DNA of 20,660 nucleotides from a virus (IMGVR_UViG_3300025914_000472:1-20660), one strand, 5' to 3'; positions 7,648-15,726 are shown, counted from the stretch's first letter. The notes: a model not told the origin generated them from the sequence alone. Program-made: numbers and translations.

Positions 7648-8346
7648 TCATAGCGTGAACCTGAGCGAGCTTCCGTATCCCAACGAACGGGAATATTGGC
7701 TGCTCGATCCGACGGACATGGTCACGCCGCAGATCTTCATATTGCCGGTGAGTAGCGAGTAGCGGTTGGCGTTACGACCGCGGTCGACATAGTCCGTGCT
7801 GGATTGCCTCTGTATCGCGTCATAGCGCCGGTAAAAGCCAATCCGATCGGATCCTACACAAGCTGCGCCCAGCACAGCCGTGGCTAGATCGAAAACGCGG
7901 GTTGCATCCCAGTCGCTCTCCGTATGGGCAAATAGCGGACTCTGGTTGAGCGAGAAATAGATGGTGTCGACGTGTTCGCCATCACTGAGATCGATTTGGG
8001 TGTAGACGTCGTCATCATCGACAAGATCGCGATTCGTGGCATTGAATCTAACCCGAAAGCTCATCGTGGCCGAAACGGTGCGGCCATAGATATCGTGACC
8101 GGCCGGTCCCGGCAGCGCGAAAACGCCGCCTATCGCTGTCGTAGGCGTAACGCGAAGACTGAGGCTGGCAAGGCACGTAACGGCATCGGCGCCGAGACAC
8201 TTCCGGTCTTGCGGGTCGGCACGCAATTGCGCGATCCGCGCCTGGATCACGGCGATCGGGTCGGTCTTCTTGTTCTCTTTGCGGGCCAGCGCGGGTGAAG
8301 CCGTCCCGACCGCCACCATTGCGAACAACGCCAACACGTACCGCAT
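7648..8346 (-). CDS. Secreted protein of unknown function, moron-like
   Basis: 232 residues on the strand opposite the tail operon. The start is ATG at 8346, with a purine-rich ribosome site (GGGGGGAG on the minus strand) a few bases upstream. Residues 1-21 form a signal peptide: Arg2, a hydrophobic core, then ALA before a predicted cut at Ala21. The mature part has four Cys (50, 58, 163, 206), enough for two disulfides, and is polar and Ser/Tyr-rich at the C-terminus, suggesting a periplasmic or exported beta protein. I recognise no family. A 60-base line counted within it (7981-8040) has 30 G/C, against 43 of 60 at 12301-12360 in the hub gene, which suggests a separate origin. It sits between the tape measure and DUF2460 genes, which are normally adjacent, so it looks like an inserted lysogen-expressed gene. 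Confidence 0.75.
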   Translation of the reverse strand: MRYVLALFAMVAVGTASPALARKENKKTDPIAVIQARIAQLRADPQDRKCLGADAVTCLASLSLRVTPTTAIGGVFALPGPAGHDIYGRTVSATMSFRVRFNATNRDLVDDDDVYTQIDLSDGEHVDTIYFSLNQSPLFAHTESDWDATRVFDLATAVLGAACVGSDRIGFYRRYDAIQRQSSTDYVDRGRNANRYSLLTGNMKICGVTMSVGSSSQYSRSLGYGSSLRFTL

Positions 8347-8368
8347 CCCGTCTCCCCCCGACCGTCGT

Positions 8369-8389
8369 CACGTTCGGATTTCGAACGTG
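8369..8389. promoter_or_regulatory. Perfect inverted repeat, possible operator
   Basis: CACGTTCG (8369-8376), 5 bases, CGAACGTG (8382-8389): a perfect 8-bp dyad that begins 23 bases upstream of the minus-strand start codon at 8346. Its size and position suit a dimeric regulator site controlling the secreted-protein gene. The function is inferred from symmetry and location only. Confidence 0.45.
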
Positions 8390-8579
8390 GCGGACATGCC
8401 ATTGAACCGATGCCCGAACGGCAGACCGCAGAGCTAACAGGACGCCATAATCCCGCAAGACGGGCGACCGGCGGATAGCTCCAATTCGGATGCGATCGTC
8501 TGGCGCTTGTCCGAAGCCACACCGGGTCGAGCCAGCGCGCGTGATCGCTCGCGCACTGCCGCCGCGGCACCACCTTTCC

Positions 8580-8595
8580 GATCGCTTCGGCGATC
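8580..8595 (+). promoter_or_regulatory. UUCG-capped hairpin upstream of the DUF2460 gene
   Basis: GATCGC, TTCG, GCGATC: a perfect 6-bp stem with a stable tetraloop, 28 bases before the TTG start at 8623. No U-run follows, so it is not a classical terminator. It could be an mRNA 5'-stabilising or leader structure. Confidence 0.35.
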
Positions 8596-8622
8596 CGAGC
8601 AGCCATCCGATTGGAGACGAGT

Positions 8623-9279
8623 TTGCCCACGCTCTATCTACCGACACGCTGGCTCGTCACCGCCGATCCGTCGATCGACGACCCCGACGTGTTCCCGGCG
8701 TTGATCGGACAGTCGTTCCTGGTCGCCAAGACCCCGACATGGGCGACGAAGATCGCGACGGCGTCGTCCGGCCGCGAGCGTCGGCGCAAGACCTGGTCGT
8801 ATCCGCGGTGGCAATTCAAGGTGTCGTACGAGGTGTTGCGCGACCTCCCCGCCACGCCCGACCTCGAACGCCTGGCCGCGTTCTTCCTGCTGCACGGCGG
8901 TCAATATCAGGAATTCTTCTTCTTCGACCCCGGCGACAACAATGTCGCCGGACAGAAGTTCGGTGTCGGCGACGGAATCACGACCTCGTTCCAGCTTAGC
9001 CGGAGCATGACGTTCGGCAGCGCAGCCTTCACCGAGCCCGTCGGCAGCGTGCTCGGAACGCCGACCGTGTTCGCCGATGCCACCCCCGTCGCGAGCTTCA
9101 CGGTTGGCTCGCGTGGGTCGATCACTTTCACAAGTCCGCCCGCCGCCGGCAAGGTGCTGACCTGGAGCGGGCGTTTCATGTTCGTCTGCCGCTTCGACGA
9201 CGACGCGCTCGAACTCAACCAGATGATGCAGAGCCTGTGGTCGCAGGACGGCCTCTCCTTCACCACGACCAAGGGCTGA
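8623..9279 (+). CDS. DUF2460 family tail protein (TIGR02217-like)
   Basis: 218 residues, starting at TTG 8623, chosen because GGAG (8613-8616) is 6 bases upstream; the frame opens earlier at TTG 8611 but that would remove the ribosome site. The protein resembles the DUF2460 family (gene transfer agent gp12-like), a distal tail protein ring at the tube end: RKTWSYPRWQFKVSYEVL, then AAFFLLHGGQYQEFFFFDPGD (read in parts), GDGITTSFQLSR, and beta-rich PPAAGKVLTWSGRF. The family is about 210 residues, so this is complete. The DUF2163 gene follows 2 bases after its stop. The rare TTG start could lower its translation. Confidence 0.85.
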   Translation: MPTLYLPTRWLVTADPSIDDPDVFPALIGQSFLVAKTPTWATKIATASSGRERRRKTWSYPRWQFKVSYEVLRDLPATPDLERLAAFFLLHGGQYQEFFFFDPGDNNVAGQKFGVGDGITTSFQLSRSMTFGSAAFTEPVGSVLGTPTVFADATPVASFTVGSRGSITFTSPPAAGKVLTWSGRFMFVCRFDDDALELNQMMQSLWSQDGLSFTTTKG

Positions 9280-9281
9280 CC

Positions 9282-10148
9282 ATGAAAGCTGCATCGCCTG
9301 CGCTGATCGCCTTGCTCAACAGCGGCGCGGACTTTCAGATGGTCGACCTGTGGACGATTACGCTGGTCGGCGGTGTGGTCATCCGATGGTCGGGCGGCGA
9401 TGTCCCGATCGTGTCGGGCGGTCACACCTATGCGCTTGGCCCGATGATCGAGAGGCAGGACATCAGCGAGAAGATCGGGCTCGACGTCACGACGGTCGAC
9501 ATGGCCATTATCGCGAATTCGGACGATCTGATCAATGGGGTGCCGATCATCCCGTTCATCCGAGGGCACGGCTTCGATGGCGCGAATGTCCGGCTGGACC
9601 GCGCCTTTCTTACTGACTGGAGCCTGCCGGTGGTCGGGTCCGTGCTGAGATTTTCGGGACGCGTCACCGCGGTCAGCGCGATTACCGGCGATGGCGCCAC
9701 GATCACGGTGTCGTCCTGGACCGTGCTGCTCAACGCCAACATGCCGGCCAACCTCTATCAGGCGGCCTGCCTGCATGCGGTCTATGACGCCGGCTGCGCG
9801 CTCAATCCGGCAGCTTTCGCGGTGACGGGCACGATCGGTGCGTCGCCTACTCCGACACGGACGGTCTTCGATACCAGCCTGACGCCGCCCACCAATGATT
9901 TCGCGCAAGGGCGGATCGTGTTCACGTCAGGACCGAATACCGGCGTCTCGGCGACGATCATGTCGAACGATGCGGCGGGGTTGTTCCAGCTCGTCTCACC
10001 CCTCCCCGCACCGCCGATCGCGGGCAACAGCTTCACCGCCTATCCGGGTTGCGACCTGACGCAGAGCCGGTGTTCGGTTCGGTTCAACAATCTGGGGCGG
10101 TTCAAGGCGACGCCTTATGTCCCCGTCCCGGAGACCGCGTTCGGATGA
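9282..10148 (+). CDS. DUF2163 / BR0599-type distal tail hub protein
   Basis: 288 residues. ATG 9282 lies 2 bases after the preceding stop, with AAGGG (9271-9275) as ribosome site. The N-terminal half matches DUF2163 (LWTITLVGGVVIRWSGGD, then GPMIERQDISEKIGLDVTTV). The C-terminal half matches the phage BR0599 domain, with CLHAVYDAGC (Cys163, Cys172) and GCDLTQSRC (Cys257, Cys264) followed by FNNLGRFKATPYVP. In gene transfer agents this is the gp13-like hub protein. The same four-Cys pattern occurs in lambda gpL, which binds a 4Fe-4S cluster, so a cluster is plausible here. The stop overlaps the next start as ATGA. Confidence 0.88.
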   Translation: MKAASPALIALLNSGADFQMVDLWTITLVGGVVIRWSGGDVPIVSGGHTYALGPMIERQDISEKIGLDVTTVDMAIIANSDDLINGVPIIPFIRGHGFDGANVRLDRAFLTDWSLPVVGSVLRFSGRVTAVSAITGDGATITVSSWTVLLNANMPANLYQAACLHAVYDAGCALNPAAFAVTGTIGASPTPTRTVFDTSLTPPTNDFAQGRIVFTSGPNTGVSATIMSNDAAGLFQLVSPLPAPPIAGNSFTAYPGCDLTQSRCSVRFNNLGRFKATPYVPVPETAFG

Positions 10149-10573
10149 CGCGCGAGGATGTCGTCCGCGAGGCGCTGCGCTGGGAAGGGACACCGTATCA
10201 TCACCGCGCGCGGCTTCGCGGAGCCGGGGTCGACTGCGCGATGCTGCCGGCGGCGGTCTATGAAGCAGTCGGCCTGATCCCGCATGTCGAGCCCGATTAT
10301 TCGCCGCAATGGATGCTGCATCGCGACGAGGAGCAGTTCCTGGGGTGGGTCACGCGGTTCGCGCTCGAAATTCCGCGCGAGGCGGTCGGGCCGGGCGACC
10401 TCGCGATCTGGAAATATGGCCGCTGCTATTCGCATGCGGCGATCGTCATCGACCTGCCCGAAGTGCTCCACGCCGTGATCCGCGGCGGCGGCGTTCTGCG
10501 CGCAAACGCCGATCGCGACGAGGAGTTGCGCTCCCGGCCGGTCAAGTTCTTCACCTTGTTCGAGGATCAATGA
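10145..10573 (+). CDS. NlpC/P60-family tail peptidase (GTA gp14-like)
   Basis: 142 residues, starting at ATG 10145 inside the preceding stop (ATGA). The NlpC/P60 cysteine peptidase core is clear: EALRWEGTPYHHRA, then GAGVDCAML with nucleophile Cys31, then PGDLAIWKYGRCYSHAAIVI with catalytic His97. In tailed phages and gene transfer agents this protein sits at the tail tip and is thought to cut peptidoglycan cross-links as DNA enters. Length and position between the DUF2163 and hub genes match the family. The stop overlaps the ATG of the hub gene, so the three proteins are probably made together. Confidence 0.88.
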   Translation: MTREDVVREALRWEGTPYHHRARLRGAGVDCAMLPAAVYEAVGLIPHVEPDYSPQWMLHRDEEQFLGWVTRFALEIPREAVGPGDLAIWKYGRCYSHAAIVIDLPEVLHAVIRGGGVLRANADRDEELRSRPVKFFTLFEDQ

Positions 10574-13569
10574 TGGGCGGCAAGACCACCTCGACCACAT
10601 CGCCGAAGCTCAACGGGCTGCAGGTGCAGTCCTCTACTCTCGGCCTGCCCATCTCCTTGGGCTGGGGTCGGGGTCGAATGAAATGCAATCTGATGTGGTA
10701 CGGCGCTTTCACTGCGATCGCGCACACCACCAAGACCGGTGGCGGCAAGGGTTTGGGCGGTGGGTCGAAAAACACGACCTATACCTACACAGCTTCGATC
10801 ATGCTGGGCATTTGCGAGGGTGGTGCCGGCGGCATCCGGAGCATTCGCACGATCTACAAGGATACGGCGGTGCTGACGTCACTGTCGGCCGCCGGGTTGA
10901 GCCTGGCAACCGGCACGCCGACGCAACCGGTGTGGAGTTATCTGACCTCCAAAGTTCCGGCGCAGGCGATCCCCTATAGCGGGATCGCTTACGTCTATGC
11001 CCAGGATTACGACCTGGCCGACAGCGCGACATTGCCGAACCACAGCTTTGAAATCGACTTCGCCGTGCAACTGAGCGGCGTCGCGAACGGCGATGCCGAT
11101 CCGAAGGATGTCATCACCGATTTCCTGACCAATCCCGCATACGGCGTGCCGATGTGGGGATCGGGGTTGATCGGCGACCTCTCCGACTATTCCTCATATT
11201 GCCGGGCCAATAATCTCCTCTTGTCCCCCGTCCTCGAATCGCAGTCGAGCGCGGCGTCGATCCTGGAGGAATGGCTGACGGCGACGAACTCGGCTGCCTT
11301 CTGGTCCGAGGGGATGCTCAAGATCCGGCCCTATGGCGACGCGCCGGCAACCGGCAACAGCGTCACCTGGAATCCGAACCTAACGCCCGCTTATGACCTG
11401 ACCGAGGATGACCTGATCGTCGACGACAGCGGCAATGCCGTGTCGATCGAGATCGTCGATCAGTCGGACGCCTATAACATCGTCCAGTTCGAATTCCTGG
11501 ACCGCAGCCAGCAATATAATGTCGGCATCGCGACCGCCCAGGACCTGGACAACATCGTGACCTATGGCCGGCGCAAGCAGGATCCGACGACGGTCCACTG
11601 CATCTGCGACGCCGACATCGCGCGCAAGGCCGTGCAGCTCTATGGCCAACGCGTTCTCTACACGCGCGAGAAATACACGTTCAAACTGCCGTGGAACTTC
11701 GCGCTGCTCGAACCGACCGATCTCGTCACCCTGACGACGACGACCGATTCCCTGCTTCTCGACCGCGTCTTGGTCCGGATCACGGAAATTGCGGAGGACG
11801 CCGACGGCTTGCTGGCGATCGCGGCCGAAGGCGTTCCCATCGGAGTCGCTTCGGCGGCGCTCTATGCCTCGCATTCCGGCTCGGGCGGATACAAGCCGAA
11901 CACCGACATCGCGCCGGGGTCGGTGACGGCCCCCTGGCTGTTCATCGCGCCCCCGAACCTCGCCGGGCTCGATGCCGAGATTTGGGTGGCGGCCGCGTCG
12001 ACATCGCCGGCCTGGGGCGGGTGTCAGGTCTGGGTCAGCACCGATGGTGCCAATTATTCGATGATCGGGACGATCGACGGCCCAGCGCGTTATGGCACCC
12101 TCACGTCAGCGCTGGCTGCGGGCGCCGATCCGGACATGGCGAACACGCTGGCGGTCGAGCTTTCGAGCAGCCTGGGGCAACTCGACAGTGTCAGCACATC
12201 GGATCGCGACGCCGGAGTCACCTTGTGCATGGTCGGGGACGAGGTGGTGTCTTATCAGGCGGCGACCCTGACGGCGGCCAATAGCTACAACCTGACCCGG
12301 CTCCGCCGCGGCCAGCGCGGCACGATTTCCGGCGCGCATGCCAGTGGGACCAATTTCGCGCGGATCGACGATGCGATCTTCAAGTTCGGCTATGACGCCA
12401 GCAACGTCGGCGACACGATCTACGTCAAGCTACCTTCGTTCAACATTTACGGCCGTGGACTCGAGGATCTGGCGAGCGCCACTGCTTATTCGATCGCGAT
12501 CAGCTCGGCGCCGGCACGCGCCGCCTATCGCGACATCAAATTCATGCGTTCCTATGCGCAGCCCTCGACGCCGAGCGGCGATAGTCCGCCGGGATGGTAT
12601 GACGGCATACCGGCCGGCACGGCGACGATCTGGTCGAGCACAGCGCTCAAGACGGCGAACGGGACGCTGTTGGGCATCTGGACCGCGCCGCAATCGCTGT
12701 CCGGCCTGACGCCGCGCGGCGATTACGACAATATTGCGACCTATTTCCTGAACAACAGCGTCGCCTATGGCGGCGGCAGCTACGTCGCGACGCAGGACAA
12801 TTTCAGCGGCCACGCGCCGACCGGCACCGGCCAGGCCAATGCCTATTGGGACGTGCTGGCCGCGCCCGGGAGCGCCGGGGCACCCGCCGTGCCGCCGGGG
12901 GCATTCAGCGCGACGATCAGCGTACCGTCGGGATCGGCGGCCAACCTGCGATCCTTGGCCGATGCCGCCGGCTATACCGGCAATTCGGACGCGACGGTGA
13001 CGTTCAACGTCCCCAATGGCGTCGACGTCACCGGACTTGCGAGCGGCGGGATCGGTATCGACACTGGAACCTGGCCGACAACGTCCCATACGATCGCGCT
13101 GACCCTGATCATCCAGAACGGCGGGTCGGTCAGCGGCGGCGGTGGCAATGGCGGGAGCGGCGGAGGTGCCGGCCTGGCCGGCGGCGACGCCATCTATGTT
13201 CGAGTACCGATGACAGGCGGGATCACGATCGATGCAGGCGGCGCAGTGCGCGCCGGCGGTGGCGGCGGCGGCTCGAACGCGATGGCTTCCCCATATAAGA
13301 TCGGGACCGGCGGCGGCGGCGGCGGCGCGCCTAACGGCGAAGGCGGCGCCGGCAGCGAGGGCTATTTGACGACCGGCACGGACGGCCAGGACTGGTCGGC
13401 GGGTGGTGCCGGCGGCTCGCCGGGCGGCGGCTCCGGCGGCGGCTACGCGAGCCCCGGCGGCCCGTCGGGCGGAGGGACGCCCGGCGGCGGTGCCGGTTTC
13501 GCCGTCCGAAAGAACGGCAACGCCGTCACCGTCACCAATAACGGCACGATGACCGGATCCGCCGCGTAA
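10570..13569 (+). CDS. Tail tip hub protein with sugar-binding-like module and polyglycine C-terminus
   Basis: 999 residues, from ATG 10570 overlapping the preceding stop; the longer upstream frame is antisense-like and rejected. Residues 1-600 form the phage hub/TipJ-type core: GLPISLGWGRGRMKCNLMWY near the start, SILEEWLTATNSAAFWSEGM at about 235-255, and LTRLRRGQRGT near 580, a hallmark of Phage-tail_3 and gene transfer agent hub proteins. Residues 715-766 (GDYDNIATYFLNNSVAYGGG, ending YWDVLAAPG) resemble the small chitin/cellulose-binding modules of CBM5/12 type. Residues 851-978 are Gly-rich with repeated runs of four to six Gly, ending in NNGTMTGSAA. The core anchors the tip and the C-terminal parts probably contact the host surface. 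The join to the Gly-rich region is continuous in frame. Confidence 0.85.
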   Translation: MMGGKTTSTTSPKLNGLQVQSSTLGLPISLGWGRGRMKCNLMWYGAFTAIAHTTKTGGGKGLGGGSKNTTYTYTASIMLGICEGGAGGIRSIRTIYKDTAVLTSLSAAGLSLATGTPTQPVWSYLTSKVPAQAIPYSGIAYVYAQDYDLADSATLPNHSFEIDFAVQLSGVANGDADPKDVITDFLTNPAYGVPMWGSGLIGDLSDYSSYCRANNLLLSPVLESQSSAASILEEWLTATNSAAFWSEGMLKIRPYGDAPATGNSVTWNPNLTPAYDLTEDDLIVDDSGNAVSIEIVDQSDAYNIVQFEFLDRSQQYNVGIATAQDLDNIVTYGRRKQDPTTVHCICDADIARKAVQLYGQRVLYTREKYTFKLPWNFALLEPTDLVTLTTTTDSLLLDRVLVRITEIAEDADGLLAIAAEGVPIGVASAALYASHSGSGGYKPNTDIAPGSVTAPWLFIAPPNLAGLDAEIWVAAASTSPAWGGCQVWVSTDGANYSMIGTIDGPARYGTLTSALAAGADPDMANTLAVELSSSLGQLDSVSTSDRDAGVTLCMVGDEVVSYQAATLTAANSYNLTRLRRGQRGTISGAHASGTNFARIDDAIFKFGYDASNVGDTIYVKLPSFNIYGRGLEDLASATAYSIAISSAPARAAYRDIKFMRSYAQPSTPSGDSPPGWYDGIPAGTATIWSSTALKTANGTLLGIWTAPQSLSGLTPRGDYDNIATYFLNNSVAYGGGSYVATQDNFSGHAPTGTGQANAYWDVLAAPGSAGAPAVPPGAFSATISVPSGSAANLRSLADAAGYTGNSDATVTFNVPNGVDVTGLASGGIGIDTGTWPTTSHTIALTLIIQNGGSVSGGGGNGGSGGGAGLAGGDAIYVRVPMTGGITIDAGGAVRAGGGGGGSNAMASPYKIGTGGGGGGAPNGEGGAGSEGYLTTGTDGQDWSAGGAGGSPGGGSGGGYASPGGPSGGGTPGGGAGFAVRKNGNAVTVTNNGTMTGSAA
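13120..13500 (+). repeat. Glycine-codon-rich low-complexity tract
   Basis: GGC/GGT/GGA codons are repeated here with interspersed Ala, Ser, Asn and Pro, encoding residues about 851-978 of the hub protein. There is no fixed repeat period, so this is low-complexity sequence and not a tandem repeat. Such Gly-rich domains in phage adhesins can fold as bundles of polyglycine II helices. Confidence 0.7.
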
Positions 13570-13602
13570 CCACATCACGTCTTCGCAAAGGACGGCCTCA
13601 AT

Positions 13603-15726
13603 ATGCAATATTACGAGTTCATCGCCTCCCGTGGCGACACGGGGGCCGTGTTGCCGCTTGCCAAGGTCACCGTGTTTCAGGCGGGTACGACTACGCCGGC
13701 ATCGATCTATGACAGTGCCGGCGCCGGCTTGGCGAATCCGATGACGGCGGCGATATCCGGTCTGGCAGGGTTTGCGGCGGCCAATGGCGCCTACGACATC
13801 CAGATAGCGTCGGCGGACGGATCGTATCTCGCGCCAAAGGTCCACGATCTGCAGCTGTATGACCTGACGCAGTTGGATGCGCAGGTGGCGACGGTTACAG
13901 CGGCTACGACCGCTCCGGGATTTCTCGCCGTAGCGGCGGACTTGGCGCTCGGCGCGGCGAGCAAGATCGGGACGGTGGCCGCGGACCTGTTAAGCGGGGC
14001 CAGCAATATAGCGGTGGTTGCCGGTGATCTGGCTTTGGGCGGCGCGTCGCTGATCAGGCAGGCGATTTCGAGTGCTTCGGCGGCGGCATCTTCGGCTGCT
14101 GCTGCGGCGGCGAGTGCTGCCAGTGTGCCTGCGGGGTTTCGAGGCCCGGCGGGCTTCGCCCTCACCGACTCTGCCGGCTATCGTTGGCTCAATATAACGC
14201 TGTCCGACATCAAACACGCCGCCGTCGACCTGATCAAATCACGTCTGACTGCGATGGAGACATACGCGGCGAAGATGCCGCTCGTCGGTACGGCGGGCCT
14301 TGCATCGTGGGGGCTCACCGACAGTAACGGCTATAATTGGCTGAAGGCCACCCCCACCACTCTGCAGCACAAGGTCATTGAGGCGATGTCGAACCGGATC
14401 GTGGCGGCCCTTCGCGGGCCTGCCGATCCGTCGATCGCCAACATGCGCATCATCGCCGAACGCATCGGCCTGCATGTCTCAGGCGAATCGTTGTCGCTCG
14501 GGCACGGCTCACCCATCGTATCGATCGGCACTAGCACCACTTCGGACATGTTCGGCAATGCCGGGCTCACAGAGGCAAGCATTGTCCCGGACGACATCGA
14601 TGACATTTCGAGTTCGTCGGATCCTGATCTCATTGCCAACCGTGCGGCGCTCACACCGGCGATCGAAACCAATTACGGTCCCGACGCCGATGACTGGACC
14701 AGCCACGGCGAAACGCCGCTCACCGGCTGCGCCCAGATGATCGTGCAGCTCCTCAAGGACGACGACGGCATCGATTTCCTTGGGTCGGGCATGCGTTTCC
14801 TGCTCGCCGACGATGGCCGAAATGGCGGCAGCATTATGACGGAGGATGAAACCAACGTCGGTCTGACCGCCCAGCGCGTCTATGCATCGTGGTCCCAGGC
14901 TCAAGCGCTCTACGGAGCCCTTAGCAAGTCGTATGCCCCGGCGGCTCAGATGATCATCACCGGCACGAACGATAACGCCAGCGACGCGACCTATTACCCC
15001 ATTGGCAATGAAAAGTGGTTCTACACACGCGCGCAAACGGTCCAGGCGCAGCGTCAGGCGAAAGCGATTGCCCTCAAGCTCATCAGTTCGAACGCGCGAC
15101 TTCCGCTCCTCATCGGGCAAACGGCGACCCACACCAATCCTGCCTTCAATGCGCCGGTCCCGCACGTCGCGCTGGACCAGCTTCAGCTAGCGATCGATCG
15201 CCCCGAGTTCATCCTAGCGTGTATCCAGTACGCGGTGCAGAACGGCGTCAACGACGTCCACATGACGGGTGCCGGTAGTAAGCAGATGGGTGCTTATTTC
15301 GGCTGGCACCTCAAGCGGCTGATGTTCGATGGCCTGCGTATCGCCCCGATGGTCCCGACGTTCACGGCACAAAATTCGCAGATCATCGCGACCTTCCCGG
15401 TCCGTCCAGGGCACGCGATCGGCGGCGGCCTGACCGTAGCTGATACGACCGTGCTGGCGAATTGGGGTGTCGCCGCGGTTGATGCCGGCGGCGTCGCGAA
15501 GACGCTCAGCAACCCTCGCGTGGTAGCCCGGGATCGGATCGTTTGGGATGCCCCCGCAGCGCCCGCCAACACCTGGAAATTCCACTGCGGTTACACCGGC
15601 AATATGACCAAGGGCTGGACCAACATCGCCGAGACGCGTGCCGATTCCGCCCTGATCTTCGATCCCAACGGCCTGCGTCTGCCAATGTATCGCTGGCTGC
15701 CAATCTGTGAGGTGCCCCTAACATGA
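13603..15726 (+). CDS. Tail fibre/tailspike with SGNH-hydrolase-like domain
   Basis: 707 residues; ATG 13603 with AAAGGA a few bases upstream. Residues 1-90 are a fibre anchor domain (LAKVTVFQAGTTTPASIYDS, then GAYDIQIAS). Residues 150-180 are an Ala/Ser-rich helix. LTDSxGYxWL occurs at 187 and 238, two copies of a 51-residue repeat. The C-terminal part carries SGNH hydrolase-like blocks: GESLSLGHGS (candidate nucleophile Ser296), GTND (454-457, the block III oxyanion Asn456), and NDVHMTGAG (Asp551, His553), followed by a beta domain. Phage SGNH domains commonly de-esterify capsule or O-antigen sugars during adsorption. Asp sits two residues before His, where the textbook form has three, so catalysis is likely but unproven. 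It couples by ATGA to the next gene. Confidence 0.8.
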   Translation: MQYYEFIASRGDTGAVLPLAKVTVFQAGTTTPASIYDSAGAGLANPMTAAISGLAGFAAANGAYDIQIASADGSYLAPKVHDLQLYDLTQLDAQVATVTAATTAPGFLAVAADLALGAASKIGTVAADLLSGASNIAVVAGDLALGGASLIRQAISSASAAASSAAAAAASAASVPAGFRGPAGFALTDSAGYRWLNITLSDIKHAAVDLIKSRLTAMETYAAKMPLVGTAGLASWGLTDSNGYNWLKATPTTLQHKVIEAMSNRIVAALRGPADPSIANMRIIAERIGLHVSGESLSLGHGSPIVSIGTSTTSDMFGNAGLTEASIVPDDIDDISSSSDPDLIANRAALTPAIETNYGPDADDWTSHGETPLTGCAQMIVQLLKDDDGIDFLGSGMRFLLADDGRNGGSIMTEDETNVGLTAQRVYASWSQAQALYGALSKSYAPAAQMIITGTNDNASDATYYPIGNEKWFYTRAQTVQAQRQAKAIALKLISSNARLPLLIGQTATHTNPAFNAPVPHVALDQLQLAIDRPEFILACIQYAVQNGVNDVHMTGAGSKQMGAYFGWHLKRLMFDGLRIAPMVPTFTAQNSQIIATFPVRPGHAIGGGLTVADTTVLANWGVAAVDAGGVAKTLSNPRVVARDRIVWDAPAAPANTWKFHCGYTGNMTKGWTNIAETRADSALIFDPNGLRLPMYRWLPICEVPLT
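14161..14400 (+). repeat. Two-copy 153-base (51-residue) repeat in the tail fibre gene
   Basis: The motif LTDSxGYxWL starts at 14161 and again at 14314, exactly 153 bases apart, each time followed by a helix (SDIKHAAVDLIKSRL and TTLQHKVIEAMSNRI). The copies are diverged in DNA but clear in protein. They probably form repeating segments of a trimeric fibre shaft just before the esterase-like domain. Confidence 0.65.

Larger units (their letters stand above)
8347..8622. other. Intergenic region upstream of the divergent secreted-protein and DUF2460 genes
   Basis: 276 bases with no supportable gene. It separates the minus-strand secreted-protein gene from the plus-strand distal tail genes. It contains a 21-base palindrome (8369-8389), a small hairpin CCCG/CGGG at 8452-8464 and a UUCG-type hairpin (8580-8595). 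It must hold the minus-strand promoter if that gene is expressed on its own, but I found no convincing -35/-10 pair by eye. Confidence 0.6.

Noticed and set aside
7613-7654. 13-codon frame directly after the tape measure gene
   Set aside because: No proper ribosome spacing and it overlaps the end of the secreted-protein gene; at most a remnant.
8490-8999. Plus-strand frame overlapping the start of the DUF2460 gene
   Set aside because: Arg-rich shadow in a different frame; the DUF2460 frame has the family motifs and a ribosome site.
13120-13500. Gly-codon tract as a CRISPR or tandem repeat array
   Set aside because: No fixed unit or spacer pattern; the periodicity comes from Gly codons in a coding frame.
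12430-13845. Minus-strand open frame opposite the hub C-terminus and the fibre start
   Set aside because: Its length comes from the Gly-codon-rich tract, whose complement lacks stops; the product is Ala/Arg-rich with no domain.
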